Positions 8,482 through 17,452 of a stretch of 64,000 bases of DNA are shown piece by piece. Source of the stretch: Micromonospora haikouensis (lineage in GTDB: Bacteria; Actinomycetota; Actinomycetes; Mycobacteriales; Micromonosporaceae); NCBI RefSeq assembly GCF_900091595.1, contig NZ_FMCW01000016.1:62001-126000 (forward strand), given 5' to 3'. A model generated the notes under the pieces. It was not told the DNA's origin and made no database searches. It saw only the letters and a list, made by a program, of their open reading frames with translations. Every line of letters begins with the position of its first letter. The first letter of the stretch is position 1. Position numbers and translations under genes: made by a program.

Positions 8482-9398
8482 CCGGGCCCGGGAACCCGAC
8501 CCCCTCCGGCGGCCCAGGACTTTCGCGCGGGCGGGTGCGGCTGCGCGTGCTCGGCCGGAGGTCGGCACCGCAGCCGCCGACCCCGGCGACGCCGGGCAGC
8601 ACCCGGATCCGGGTCGCCGGGCTGCGGGTCGAACGCGCCGGCCGGCCGGTCCTCGACGGCGTCGACCTCGCCGTCCGCGCCGGTGAGGTGCACGCCCTGG
8701 TCGGGCCCAACGGCGCCGGCAAGTCCACCCTGCTGGCCGCCGCCAGCGGCGACCTGCCGGCCGTGGCCGGGACCGTCGAGGTCGACGGCCGGCCCCTCGG
8801 CGGATGGTCGGCCGTGGAACTGGCGATGCGCCGGGCGGTGCTGACCCAGCGGCACACCCTGAGCTTCCCGTTCGCCGTCGTCGACGTCGTCCGGATGGGG
8901 CGCGCGCCCTGGACCGGGCGGCCCGAACAGGCGCACGACGACGCGATCGTCGCCGAGAGCATGCGGCGCTGCGACGTGATCCGGTTCGCCGCCCGGCCGT
9001 TCCCCACCCTCTCCGGCGGCGAGCAGGCCCGCGCGGCGTTGGCCCGGGCGCTGGCGCAGCGGGCCGGGGTGCTGCTGCTCGACGAGCCGACCGCCGCCCT
9101 CGACCTGCACCACCAGGAGCTGGTCATGCGGATCGCCCGCGACCGCGCCGAGGCCGGGGACGCCGTCGTGGTGGTGCTGCACGACCTCGCCCTGGCCGGG
9201 GCGTACGCCGACCGGATGACCCTGCTCGCCGACGGACGGGTACGGGCCACCGGGGCACCGGCCGCCGTCCTGACCGCACCCCTGCTCAGCGAGGTCTACC
9301 GGCACGACATCGAGGTCGTGCCGCACCCGCGTACCCGCCTGCCGCTGGTCGTGCCCCGCCGGGGCCCGGCCCACCGCACCGCCGTTCCGGAGGAATAG
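8478..9398 (+). CDS. hmuV: Haemin ABC transporter ATPase
   Basis: A 306-residue ABC ATPase. About 45 low-complexity residues precede the domain. Walker A is GPNGAGKST, the signature is LSGGEQ, Walker B is VLLLDEPTAALD, and the switch His is in VVVLHDLALA. The FecE/HmuV type is shown by the QRHTLSFPFAVVDVVRMG region. It powers haem import through HmuU. GTG start overlaps the hmuU stop; the stop TAG is followed directly by the haem oxygenase ATG. Confidence 0.92.
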   Translation: MTGPGNPTPSGGPGLSRGRVRLRVLGRRSAPQPPTPATPGSTRIRVAGLRVERAGRPVLDGVDLAVRAGEVHALVGPNGAGKSTLLAAASGDLPAVAGTVEVDGRPLGGWSAVELAMRRAVLTQRHTLSFPFAVVDVVRMGRAPWTGRPEQAHDDAIVAESMRRCDVIRFAARPFPTLSGGEQARAALARALAQRAGVLLLDEPTAALDLHHQELVMRIARDRAEAGDAVVVVLHDLALAGAYADRMTLLADGRVRATGAPAAVLTAPLLSEVYRHDIEVVPHPRTRLPLVVPRRGPAHRTAVPEE

Positions 9399-10079
9399 AT
9401 GAGCACGCCACCCATCCCGTTCTCGGCCCGGCTGCGGGCCGCCAGCCAGGGGGCCCACGCCGCCGCCGAGAGTCAGCGCTACGTCACGGCGCTGGTCGCC
9501 GGCGACGTGGACCTCGCCGGCTACGTCGACCTCGTGGTGCAGCACCACGCCCTGTACCAGGCGTTGGAGTCGGCCGCCGAGGCGATGCGCGACGACCCGC
9601 TCGCCGGGCCGTTCGTCGACGACGCGTTGACCCGGCTGCCCGCGCTGGAGACGGACCTGACGCACCTGGTCGGGCCGGACTGGGCGCGGCGGAGCGCAGT
9701 GCATCCCGCGACGCGGGCCTACGCCGACCGGATCCGCGCCGTCGCCACCACGTCCCCGGAGCGCTTCGTCGCCCACCACTACACCCGCTACCTCGGCGAC
9801 CTCTCCGGCGGCCGGCACATCGGCCGGGCCGTCGCCCGGCGGTACGGGCTGAGCGGGCAGGCGGGGGCCGGCTTCTACGCGTTCGACCGGATCACCCGGC
9901 CGAAGGCGTACAAGGACGCCTACCGGGCGCGGCTGGACGCCCTGCCGCTCGACCCGGCGGCCGAGGCCGCCCTGCTGGAGGAGGTGCTGCTGGCGTACCG
10001 GCACAACACGGCGGTCTTCGCCGCGTTGGCCCGGCACGTGCCCGACGCCGACCCCGGGGCGACGGAGGCCGTGGCGTGA
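9399..10079 (+). CDS. hmuO: Biliverdin-producing haem oxygenase
   Basis: A 226-residue helical cytoplasmic enzyme of the haem oxygenase family. It opens haem to biliverdin, CO and Fe(II), releasing iron from imported haem. The proximal haem ligand is His20 in SQGAHAAAE. The distal helix is LGDLSGGRHIGR, whose glycines allow O2 binding. Basic residues near 170 (RPKAYKDAYRARLD) fit haem propionate contacts. The length is normal for bacterial HmuO. It starts directly after the hmuV stop. Confidence 0.93.
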   Translation: MSTPPIPFSARLRAASQGAHAAAESQRYVTALVAGDVDLAGYVDLVVQHHALYQALESAAEAMRDDPLAGPFVDDALTRLPALETDLTHLVGPDWARRSAVHPATRAYADRIRAVATTSPERFVAHHYTRYLGDLSGGRHIGRAVARRYGLSGQAGAGFYAFDRITRPKAYKDAYRARLDALPLDPAAEAALLEEVLLAYRHNTAVFAALARHVPDADPGATEAVA

Positions 10080-10495
10080 CCGGCCGGCCGCACCGAACCG
10101 CGCCCGACGACGCCGGGCACCCGTCCGACGCGGACCCCGGCAAACCGCTCGACGCGGACGCCGGGCAACCGTTCGACGCCGACACCGTGCACGCGGTCTG
10201 CCGGCACATGAACGCCGACCACGCCGACGACTCGCTGCTGATCTGCCGCACCCTCGGCGGCTGCCCGGACGCCACCCGGGCGCGGGCGACCGGGCTGGAC
10301 GCCGACGGCATGGACTTCGCCGTCGCCGTCGCCGGCATCGAGGTGCCGGTGCGGATCCCGTTCGCCCGCCGGATCAGCGAGCGGGCCGAGATCCGCCAGG
10401 AGGTGGTCCGGATGTACGAGCAGGCGTGCGATGCGCTCGGCGTGCCGCCCCGTTCGGCTGAGAGAAACAGCAGGTCAAGGCCCGGTCTCAAGTGA
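10076..10495 (+). CDS. DUF2470 domain protein
   Basis: A 139-residue cytoplasmic protein. The first ~35 residues are an acidic repeat-like segment (DADPGKPLDAD, DAGQPFDAD); residues ~40-125 are a DUF2470 domain (VHAVCRHMNADHADDSLLICR, DGMDFAV, VRIPFARRISERAEIR). DUF2470 forms the C-terminal part of HugZ/HutZ-type haem-degrading proteins. As a free-standing protein beside hmuO it may handle haem or the reductase step; that is inferred from context. GTG start overlaps the hmuO stop (GTGA). It is the last gene of the haem operon. Confidence 0.8.
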   Translation: MTGRPHRTAPDDAGHPSDADPGKPLDADAGQPFDADTVHAVCRHMNADHADDSLLICRTLGGCPDATRARATGLDADGMDFAVAVAGIEVPVRIPFARRISERAEIRQEVVRMYEQACDALGVPPRSAERNSRSRPGLK

Positions 10496-10497
10496 AG

Positions 10498-10511
10498 TTA
10501 CTGACTGGTAA
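10498..10511. promoter_or_regulatory. Candidate operator TTAC-N6-GTAA upstream of the catabolic cluster
   Basis: TTACTGACTGGTAA has inverted TTAC/GTAA ends and overlaps the perfect hairpin TGACT-GGTA-AGTCA (10502-10515). It lies ~113 bases before the flavoprotein start in the 128-base gap after the haem operon. The form resembles operators bound by TetR-family repressors. No TetR gene is in the window, so the regulator is unknown. A second palindrome, GTTCGAAC, sits at 10553-10560. Confidence 0.4.
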
Positions 10512-10623
10512 GTCATTGACGGGAGGTGAACGACAGCCCTAGCGTTCCTCTTGTTCGAACGGCGTACGGTTCACCCGAACGGTCTGCGGTCGGGGGCGGT
10601 AGGTCCAGACAGGAGGCCCGCGC

Positions 10624-12636
10624 ATGGTCGACGAGAAGCTGCGGCAGCTCCTCTCGCCGGTCCGCATCGCCTCGCTGACCCTGCGCAACCGGGTCTTCGT
10701 CCCGGGCCACACCACCAACTTCGGCCTGCACAACGAGCCCACGGCCCGACTCGCCGCCTACCACGCCGAGCGGGCCCGTGGCGGCGTCGGGCTGATCATC
10801 ACCGAGGCGATCCGGGTGCACCCCACCAGCGCCGGACGCAGCATCAGCCTCGGCGCCTTCACCGACGCGTGCGTCCCGGCGTACCAGCGGGTCACCGACG
10901 CCGTGCACGAGCACGGCGCCCGGATCTTCGCCCAGATCATGCACGCCGGCCGGCAGGCCAACGGCGACGCCACCCGCACCGCCGCCTGGTCCTCCTCCCC
11001 GGTGGCGTGGGCCGCCGGGGCGCACGTGCCGCACGCCATGGGCCGGCGCGACCTCGCCACCGTCGTCGACGCGTTCGCCGCAGCCGCCCGCCGGATGCGG
11101 CGGGCCGGCTTCGACGGGCTGGAGGTCCACGCCGGACACGGGCACCTGCTCCAGCAGTTCCTCTCCCCGCACACCAACTGCCGCGACGACGACTACGGCG
11201 GCAGCCTGGCCAACCGGATGCGGCTCACCCGGGAGGTGCTCGACGCCGTCCACGCCGCCACCGACCTGCCGGTCGGGCTGCGGATCAGCGCCGACGAGTT
11301 CCTCCCCGGTGGGCTCGACCCCGACGCGATGGTGGAGATCGTCGCCCGGCTGCGCGCCGACCACCCGCTGGCCTACGTCCACGTCAGCCACTCCGCCTAC
11401 CACGGCAGCTGGTCGCTGGCCACCCAGATGGCCGACATGAGCTTCGGGCACGCGCCCTTCCGCCACCACGCCGCCCAGTTCTCCCGGGAGTTCCCCGACC
11501 TGCCGGTGCTGGCGGTCTGCCGGCTCGACAGCCTGCCCGAGGCGGCCGAACTGATCGTGGCGGGCGAGGCGGACCTGGTCGGCCTGGCCCGCCCGCACAT
11601 CGCCGACCCGCACCTGGTCCGCAAGGCCGTCGAGGGCCGGCAGCACGAGACGCGCTCCTGCCTGGCCTGCAACCAGGGCTGCATCGCCCGCGTCGAGGCC
11701 AGCCTGCCGATCACCTGCGTGGTCAACCCCGAGGTCGGCGTCGAACGGGAGTGGGCCGCGGCCCGGCGTCGGCCCGTGCCAGCCCGTCGGGTGCTGGTGG
11801 TCGGCGGCGGCCCGGCCGGCCTGGCCGCCGCCACCGCCGCCCGCCGCGCCGGCCACCGGGTCACCCTCGCCGAGGCGGCCGACGACCTCGGCGGCCAGGT
11901 CCGCGTCGCGGCCCGGGTGCCCGGCCGGGAACGGCTCGGCCTGCTCACCCGCGACCTCGCCGCCGAGGCCCACGCCGCCGGCGTCGAGATCCTCCTCGGC
12001 CACCGGGTCACCGCCGCCGGGGTACGCGCCGGCGGATACGACGACGTGGTGGTGGCCACCGGCTCCCGCCCCGCCCGCCGCGCCCTGCCCGGCGGGCCAC
12101 CCGTGCTCGACCTGTGGCAGGCGGTCGACCTGCTCGCCGCGCCCGACGCCGGCACCGGCGCGTACGTCGTCCTCGACGACGACGGCACCTGGGCGGCGTC
12201 CTCCGTCGCCGAGGCGCTGGCCCGGCGGGGCGCCCGGGTGCACCTCGTCTCCCCGACGGCGAGCCTCGCCGCCCGGATCACCACCTACTCCCGACTGGCG
12301 CTGCTGCGGCGCTTCACCGAACTCGGTGTCGTCGTCCATCCACTGCGGACACCCCGCGTCGTGGGCGGCGACACGATCGCCCTGACCGGCCCACTGGCCG
12401 GCGCCGACGTTCCCGTCGCCGGCGTCACCGCCGTCGTCGACGCCGCAGCGCCGGCCGCCGACGACACCCTGTTCCGCCACCTGGACGCGGCACCCGACGG
12501 ACCCCGGATCCACCTCGTCGGTGACGCCAACTCACCCCGCACCACGCTGGAGGCGGTCTACGAGGGCCGGTTCGCCGGCGCGTTCCTCGGCCGCCACGAC
12601 AGCCCCGACGCCGCCGCGGTGGCCCTCGCCTACTGA
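10624..12636 (+). CDS. FMN/4Fe-4S/FAD oxidoreductase (2,4-dienoyl-CoA reductase / N-demethylase family)
   Basis: A 670-residue fusion. An Old Yellow Enzyme-type FMN barrel spans ~1-340 (QIMHAGRQAN, EVHAGHGHLLQQFLSPHTN, RNDDYGG-like YGGSLANRMR). A 4Fe-4S ligand set follows: Cys346, Cys349, Cys353 and Cys365. A FAD/NAD-binding half begins with VVGGGPAGLAAATAARRAG near 390. The family includes FadH dienoyl-CoA reductase, trimethylamine dehydrogenase and N-methylproline demethylase; sequence alone does not choose between them. AGGAGG sits 7 bases before the ATG. It is the first gene of the catabolic cluster, with a methyltransferase gene 94 bases downstream, so a demethylation/methylation role is attractive but unproven. 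Confidence 0.85.
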   Translation: MVDEKLRQLLSPVRIASLTLRNRVFVPGHTTNFGLHNEPTARLAAYHAERARGGVGLIITEAIRVHPTSAGRSISLGAFTDACVPAYQRVTDAVHEHGARIFAQIMHAGRQANGDATRTAAWSSSPVAWAAGAHVPHAMGRRDLATVVDAFAAAARRMRRAGFDGLEVHAGHGHLLQQFLSPHTNCRDDDYGGSLANRMRLTREVLDAVHAATDLPVGLRISADEFLPGGLDPDAMVEIVARLRADHPLAYVHVSHSAYHGSWSLATQMADMSFGHAPFRHHAAQFSREFPDLPVLAVCRLDSLPEAAELIVAGEADLVGLARPHIADPHLVRKAVEGRQHETRSCLACNQGCIARVEASLPITCVVNPEVGVEREWAAARRRPVPARRVLVVGGGPAGLAAATAARRAGHRVTLAEAADDLGGQVRVAARVPGRERLGLLTRDLAAEAHAAGVEILLGHRVTAAGVRAGGYDDVVVATGSRPARRALPGGPPVLDLWQAVDLLAAPDAGTGAYVVLDDDGTWAASSVAEALARRGARVHLVSPTASLAARITTYSRLALLRRFTELGVVVHPLRTPRVVGGDTIALTGPLAGADVPVAGVTAVVDAAAPAADDTLFRHLDAAPDGPRIHLVGDANSPRTTLEAVYEGRFAGAFLGRHDSPDAAAVALAY

Positions 12637-12730
12637 CCACGTCGGTGGCGGACCCCCGCCGGCACCGACCCGAGCATCCCCTCACCGAGCCGCCCGCCTC
12701 ACCGGGCCGGCGCGACGCAAGGAGATCCGC

Positions 12731-13807
12731 ATGCTGGACATCGAGGATCGACTCACCCTCGACGAACGCTCCGCCGTGGACTTCGTCCTCGGCCTGCGCA
12801 AGCGCTGGGCGGACACCGTCTACCCCGCCCTGACCCGGGAGTACGCCGCCACCGGCGAACCGGCGGCCACCATCGCCGACGCCGGCGCGACCCTGCGCGA
12901 CCTGCCGCTCTACCCGTGGTTCAGCCACCTGGAGCGGGTGCAGCAGAAGATGCTGTGGAAGGCCGCCGGGGAGGCCGTCCTGGGCCGCCGCGACGAGCTG
13001 GCCGCCCAGCTCGCCGAGGTGCCGGCGCAGCCGCTCGGCGCGCTCACCCTCGACCCCGACGTGGACCTGCCCACCTGGTACACCGACTACGACATCCACA
13101 TCCAGCCGGGCGGCTTCTTCTCCGACGACATGTCCGCCTACGTCTACGAGTTCGGCGCGCGCATCGTCATGCTGCGCGACAACGACGGCTACAAGTTCCA
13201 CCGGCTGTTCACCGAGACCGCGCTGCCGGACCTGCCGGGGGCCACCAGGGTCGTCGACATCGGCTGCGGGTTCGGCAAGAGCACCCGCCCGCTGGTCGGC
13301 CGCTACCCGTCGGCGCAGGTCATCGGCGTCGACCTGGCCGCGCCCGGGCTGCGCCTGGCGCACGCCGAGGCCGAGGCGCAGGGGCTGGCCATCGACTACC
13401 GGCAGGCCGACGGGCGGGCCACCGGCCTCGACGACGCCTCCTGCGACGTGGTCACCGGCACGATGGTCCTGCACGAGATGCCCGCCGAGGCGATCCGGGA
13501 GACGATCGTCGAGGCGGCCCGCCTGCTCAAGCCCGGTGGCGCGCTGCGCTTCCTGGAGTTCCAGCTCACCGGCGACCCGCTGCGCGACGCCACCGTCTAC
13601 GAGCACGCCGAGCGCAACAACGAGCCGTTCTTCCACGCGCTGTTCGGCTCCGACCTGCTCGCCGTCTGCGCCGAGGCCGGCCTGGTCGACGCGAGCTGGA
13701 CCCCGTTCGACGAGCGCCGCGACGGCGTACGCCCCGAGGGCTGGGGCGACCGGGTCGAGTGGCACTTCCCCTGGGCCGTGCTGGCCGCGACGAAGCCGGA
13801 GGCGTGA
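12731..13807 (+). CDS. Class I SAM-dependent methyltransferase
   Basis: A 358-residue protein. An N-terminal helical region (~1-155) contains a conserved-looking aromatic stretch (WYTDYDIHIQPGGFF). A Rossmann methyltransferase domain follows: motif I VVDIGCGFGKSTRPL near 177-190, motif II VIGVDLA, motif IV DVVTGTMVLHEM, and LLKPGGALRFLEF. The family is methyltransferase type 11/12-like; the acceptor is unknown. AAGGAG lies 6-7 bases before the ATG. Its stop overlaps the next ATG (TGATG), so it is coupled to the 103-residue protein. Confidence 0.82.
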   Translation: MLDIEDRLTLDERSAVDFVLGLRKRWADTVYPALTREYAATGEPAATIADAGATLRDLPLYPWFSHLERVQQKMLWKAAGEAVLGRRDELAAQLAEVPAQPLGALTLDPDVDLPTWYTDYDIHIQPGGFFSDDMSAYVYEFGARIVMLRDNDGYKFHRLFTETALPDLPGATRVVDIGCGFGKSTRPLVGRYPSAQVIGVDLAAPGLRLAHAEAEAQGLAIDYRQADGRATGLDDASCDVVTGTMVLHEMPAEAIRETIVEAARLLKPGGALRFLEFQLTGDPLRDATVYEHAERNNEPFFHALFGSDLLAVCAEAGLVDASWTPFDERRDGVRPEGWGDRVEWHFPWAVLAATKPEA

Positions 13808-14118
13808 TGAGCACCGAGTTCGACTACTTCGGCGACCCCCGCCTCGGCAAGCTGCTCGACCTGGTGCTGCAGCTCTCCACCGAGCTGCACGTCGACCGGC
13901 AGCGGCTGCGGGCGCTGGAGCAACTGCTCGTCCGCCGCGACGTGCTCGGCCCCGGCGACCTCGACGGCTTCACCGCCGACGCCGACGGGCAGGCCGTGCT
14001 CGACCGGGAACGCGACCTGCTGCTGACCCGGCTGATGCGCATCCTCACCGAGCAGGGCCCGGCCGAGCACCCGCTGCGCGACCAGTGGGAAGCGGCCCTG
14101 AGCGGCAAGAGCGGCTGA
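13807..14118 (+). CDS. Small helical protein, unknown function
   Basis: A 103-residue, probably all-helical cytoplasmic protein beginning STEFDYFGDPRLGKLLDLVLQL. It has Leu-rich amphipathic helices (RQRLRALEQLLVRRDVL, DRERDLLLTRLMRIL) and no cysteines or membrane segments. I do not recognise a family. TGATG overlaps on both sides, with the methyltransferase before and the NTF2-like gene after, suggest the three products are made in fixed ratio and may form a complex. Confidence 0.7.
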   Translation: MSTEFDYFGDPRLGKLLDLVLQLSTELHVDRQRLRALEQLLVRRDVLGPGDLDGFTADADGQAVLDRERDLLLTRLMRILTEQGPAEHPLRDQWEAALSGKSG

Positions 14119-14501
14119 TGGACGCCGCCGGGCTGGTCGACCACTACCTGCAGCTCTGCGAGGACCGCGACCTCGACCGGGCCGGGCGGCTGCTCGCCCC
14201 GGGGGCGCTGATCGTCTTCCCCGGCGGACGTCGCTTCGCCTCCCTGCCCGAGCTGGCGTCGGCGTCGACCGGCACCTACCGGTGGGTGCGCAAGCACCGC
14301 GACCGGTACCTGGTCGGCGCCGCCGCCGACGGCGTCTCGGTGACCTCCCTCGGCCGCCTGTACGGGCAGTGGCCCGACGGCGAGCCGTTCGACGGGATCC
14401 GCTACGCCGACGTGTTCGTCCTGCGCGACGGGCTGATCGTCGAGCAGCACGTCTACAACGACCTCGCCATCGCCGTGGCGTCGCGGGACCCGTCCCGCTG
14501 A
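14118..14501 (+). CDS. NTF2-like (SnoaL/ketosteroid-isomerase fold) protein
   Basis: A 127-residue protein with the NTF2-like cone fold: an N-terminal helix (VDHYLQLCEDRDLDRAGRLL), FPGGRRFASLPELAS, then strands ending VFVLRDGLIVEQHVYNDL. The final strand pattern is characteristic of SnoaL-like proteins. These proteins act as small cyclases, isomerases, dehydratases or binding subunits. The stop at 14499-14501 is followed by a 126-base gap before the ABC importer. Confidence 0.75.
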   Translation: MDAAGLVDHYLQLCEDRDLDRAGRLLAPGALIVFPGGRRFASLPELASASTGTYRWVRKHRDRYLVGAAADGVSVTSLGRLYGQWPDGEPFDGIRYADVFVLRDGLIVEQHVYNDLAIAVASRDPSR

Positions 14502-14627
14502 CCCTCCCCGGGCCGCCCGGCCCACCGGCCGCACCACGGCCGGCATCACCGAACCGTCCCACCCGCCGCGTGGATCCCGCGCGGCCGATCTTCCCTACCC
14601 AAAGAACCCTGAGGACGAGGTGTCGAT

Positions 14628-15740
14628 ATGAAGCAGAAGTGGGGTGTGCTGCCGGCGGTGTTGGTCGCCGCGCTGGCCCTGGCCGGATGTGGGGGCTCCG
14701 GCGACGACGCGGCGGCCGAGGAGGGGGCACCGGCGAAGCTGACCTTCGCCATCGCCTCCGCGGTCATCGGTCCCAAGGAGGAGGTGGCCGTCTACGCGGT
14801 GGCCAAGGAGCTCGGCTACTTCGCGGAGGAGAAGCTCACCGTCGAGACGATCAACACCGACGGCTCCGTCGCCGCCCTGCAGGCCGTCGCCTCGGGCAGC
14901 GCCGACCTGACCGCCGCCGACAGCGGTTCCATCCTCGGCGCGGTCGAGAAGAACGTGCCGGTCAAGGCCATCGGCGGCCTGGTGCAGAACTGGCCGTGGG
15001 TGATGGCGGTGAAGCCGGACAGCACGCTCACCGGCGGCGCCGACCTCAAGGGCAAGAAGATCGGCGTGATCAGCCTGGCCTCCGGCTCCGCGCCGTACGC
15101 CCGGGCCTTCGTCGCCGCCGCCGGCCTCGACCCGGCCAAGGACGTGGAGCTGCTGCCGGTCGGCGTCGGCGCGCCGGCCGCCGCCGCGCTCAACGACGGC
15201 AAGGTCGACATGCTGGCCCTCTACACCCAGGCGTACGCGGTGATCGAGAACTCCGGGATCACGCTGAAGTACCTCGACAACCCCGACGCCTTCGACGGCA
15301 TCCGGTCGCTGAGCTTCGCCGTCGGCGCCCGCAAGCTCGACGACAACAAGGACGTCTACACCCGGTTCCTGCGGGCGGCGTACAAGGCGATGCTCTTCTC
15401 CGCGAAGAACCCGGAGGCCGCCATGCGGATCGGCTACCAGGTGTTCCCGCAGATCCTCGCCGGCAAGCAGGCCGCCGACCAGTTGCCGGCCGACACCCGC
15501 AGCCTCACCGCCTGGCTGAAGACCGCCACCCCGGCGTCGGGCACGCCCGACCAGTTCGGCGACTGGGGCGCGATCAGCGACCAGGAGTGGACCAAGACCC
15601 AGGCGTACACCAAGGAGGCCGGCCAGATCACCGGCGACGTGCAGCTCGGCGACGTGTGGGAGCCGGGCCTGCTCGCCGGGGCCAACGACTTCGACAAGGC
15701 CGCGGTGCTCGACAAGGCCGCCAACTACCCCGCCAAGTAG
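14628..15740 (+). CDS. SsuA/NMT1-type ABC substrate-binding lipoprotein
   Basis: A 370-residue lipoprotein with lipobox LAGC (ALALAGCGGSG). The body is a type II periplasmic-binding fold of the SsuA/TauA/NMT1 group: KEEVAVYAVAKELGYFAEEKLTVETINTDG, then SGSADLTAADSG, LKGKKIGVISLASGSAPYARAFVAAAGL, and DMLALYTQAYAVIENSG. This group binds small sulfonates, nitrate, pyrimidine precursors or aromatic acids. The ligand here is unknown but is presumably the nutrient degraded by the surrounding enzymes. The ATPase and permease genes follow. Confidence 0.87.
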   Translation: MKQKWGVLPAVLVAALALAGCGGSGDDAAAEEGAPAKLTFAIASAVIGPKEEVAVYAVAKELGYFAEEKLTVETINTDGSVAALQAVASGSADLTAADSGSILGAVEKNVPVKAIGGLVQNWPWVMAVKPDSTLTGGADLKGKKIGVISLASGSAPYARAFVAAAGLDPAKDVELLPVGVGAPAAAALNDGKVDMLALYTQAYAVIENSGITLKYLDNPDAFDGIRSLSFAVGARKLDDNKDVYTRFLRAAYKAMLFSAKNPEAAMRIGYQVFPQILAGKQAADQLPADTRSLTAWLKTATPASGTPDQFGDWGAISDQEWTKTQAYTKEAGQITGDVQLGDVWEPGLLAGANDFDKAAVLDKAANYPAK

Positions 15741-15766
15741 CGGCAGCGGACGCGGAAGGGAATTCG

Positions 15767-16591
15767 ATGGCCATCAAGGCGATGGGTCGCCGGACGCAGC
15801 AGCCGGCAACGGTGTCGGAGGACTCCTGGATCGAGGTCGCCGGGCTGGACAAGCAGTACCGGCCGCGCCGGTCGGCACCGACCCAGGCCCTGCACGACAT
15901 CAACCTGACCGTACGCCGCGGCGAGTTCATCTCGGTCGTTGGCCCGTCGGGTTGCGGCAAGACCACCCTGCTCAAGATCCTCGCCGGGTTGAGCCCGAAG
16001 ACGGCCGGCACGGTGCGGATCGCCGGCACCGAGGTGGTCCGCCCCCTCCGCGAGGTCGGGATGGTGTTCCAGGCCCCCACGCTGCTGCCCTGGCGCACCA
16101 TCTTCGACAACGTCATGGTGCCGGCGGAGATCCAGAAGCTGGATCCCGCCCGGCACCGGGCCCGCGCCCAGGAACTGCTGGACATGGTGGGCCTGACCGG
16201 CTTCGAGCGGAAGTACCCGCACGAGCTCAGTGGCGGCATGCAGCAGCGCGCCGGCATCTGCCGTGCGCTGGTGCACGACCCCGCCGTCCTGCTGATGGAC
16301 GAGCCGTTCGGCGCGCTCGACGCGATGACCCGCGAGTACATGAACGTCGAGCTGCTGCGCATCTGGCGGGAGAGCGGACAGACCGCGGTGCTGGTCACCC
16401 ACTCCATCCCGGAGGCGGTCTTCCTCTCCGACCGGGTGGTGGTGCTCAGCCCCCGCCCCGGCCGGATCGCCGAGATCCTCACCATCGACCTGGACCGGCC
16501 CCGCGACCTGGGCGTCATGTCCTCCGACCGGGCCGGCGTCTACGTCGACCGCATCCGCCGCCACTTCAACGCCGCCGGCGTCATCGACTGA
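15767..16591 (+). CDS. ABC importer ATPase, SsuB/TauB type
   Basis: A 274-residue ATPase: Walker A GPSGCGKTT, Q-loop FQAPTLLPWRT, signature LSGGMQQR, Walker B VLLMDEPFGALD, switch His VLVTHSIPEA. The LLPWRT and DAMTREYMN stretches are typical of the nitrate/sulfonate/taurine importer ATPases. ATG 15767 comes 26 bases after the binding-protein stop and follows GGAAGGGAATTCG. It energises the permease encoded next. Confidence 0.9.
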   Translation: MAIKAMGRRTQQPATVSEDSWIEVAGLDKQYRPRRSAPTQALHDINLTVRRGEFISVVGPSGCGKTTLLKILAGLSPKTAGTVRIAGTEVVRPLREVGMVFQAPTLLPWRTIFDNVMVPAEIQKLDPARHRARAQELLDMVGLTGFERKYPHELSGGMQQRAGICRALVHDPAVLLMDEPFGALDAMTREYMNVELLRIWRESGQTAVLVTHSIPEAVFLSDRVVVLSPRPGRIAEILTIDLDRPRDLGVMSSDRAGVYVDRIRRHFNAAGVID

Positions 16592-16603
16592 GGAGGTGCC
16601 GCC

Positions 16604-17452
16604 ATGACAGACACCGAGGTAGTGGACACCACCGCCCCGGCCCCCGGGCCGACGGCCACCCGGCGACGCCGGGTCGACCTGCGCGAACGCCCCCAGCTCT
16701 GGCTCGTCCCCACGGTCTTCGTCGTGGTCGTGCTCGCCTGGGAGTACGGCACCCGGCTGCTGGACGTCGACGAGTACGTGCTGCCCCGCCCCTCCCAGAT
16801 CGTCGAGGCGCTGCACCGGCAGCTCACCGACGAGCAGTTCTGGGGCCACTTCTGGGTCACCACCCAGGAGGCGCTGCTCGGCTTCGCCATCGGCGTCGGC
16901 GCGGCCGTGCTGCTGGGCACCTTTATCTCCCAGATCAAGGTGGTCGAGGCCACCCTGATGCCGTACATCGTGGCGTTCCAGACCGTGCCGAAGGTCGCCC
17001 TCGCGCCGCTGTTCGTGCTCTGGTTCGGCTTCGGGCTCACCAGCAAGGTGGTCATGGCCGCCGTCATCTCGTTCTTCCCGATGCTGGTCAACGTCATCGA
17101 GGGGCTGCGGGCCGCCGACGCCGACCGGATCCAGATGCTCACCGTCTTCGGGGCCAGCCGGGCGCAGATCTTCCGGATGGTGCGGCTGCCCAGCGCGCTG
17201 CCGTTCATCTTCGCCGGCCTGGACATCGGCATCGTCTTCGCCATCCTCGGCGCGGTCGTCGGCGAGTTCATCGGCGCGAAGGAGGGCCTGGGCTACCTGC
17301 TGCTGCAGACCAACTACAACTTCGACATCGCCGGCATGTTCGCCGTGCTGGTGGTGCTGTCGGTGATGGGGCTGGTCGCGCACTTCGTCATCCGGCTGTT
17401 GCAGCGTCGGCTCGCCTTCTGGGCCGAGGACACCAAGGTGATCGGCGCATGA
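16604..17452 (+). CDS. ABC importer permease, SsuC/TauC type
   Basis: A 282-residue membrane protein with about six helices and the BPD_transp_1 coupling region near residues 175-200 (DADRIQMLTVFGASRAQIFRMVRLPSALPF), an EAA-type loop. A ~45-residue hydrophilic N terminus precedes the first helix. ATG is 10 bases after the ATPase stop with AGGAGG upstream. Its stop overlaps the SDR start as ATGA. Confidence 0.9.
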   Translation: MTDTEVVDTTAPAPGPTATRRRRVDLRERPQLWLVPTVFVVVVLAWEYGTRLLDVDEYVLPRPSQIVEALHRQLTDEQFWGHFWVTTQEALLGFAIGVGAAVLLGTFISQIKVVEATLMPYIVAFQTVPKVALAPLFVLWFGFGLTSKVVMAAVISFFPMLVNVIEGLRAADADRIQMLTVFGASRAQIFRMVRLPSALPFIFAGLDIGIVFAILGAVVGEFIGAKEGLGYLLLQTNYNFDIAGMFAVLVVLSVMGLVAHFVIRLLQRRLAFWAEDTKVIGA

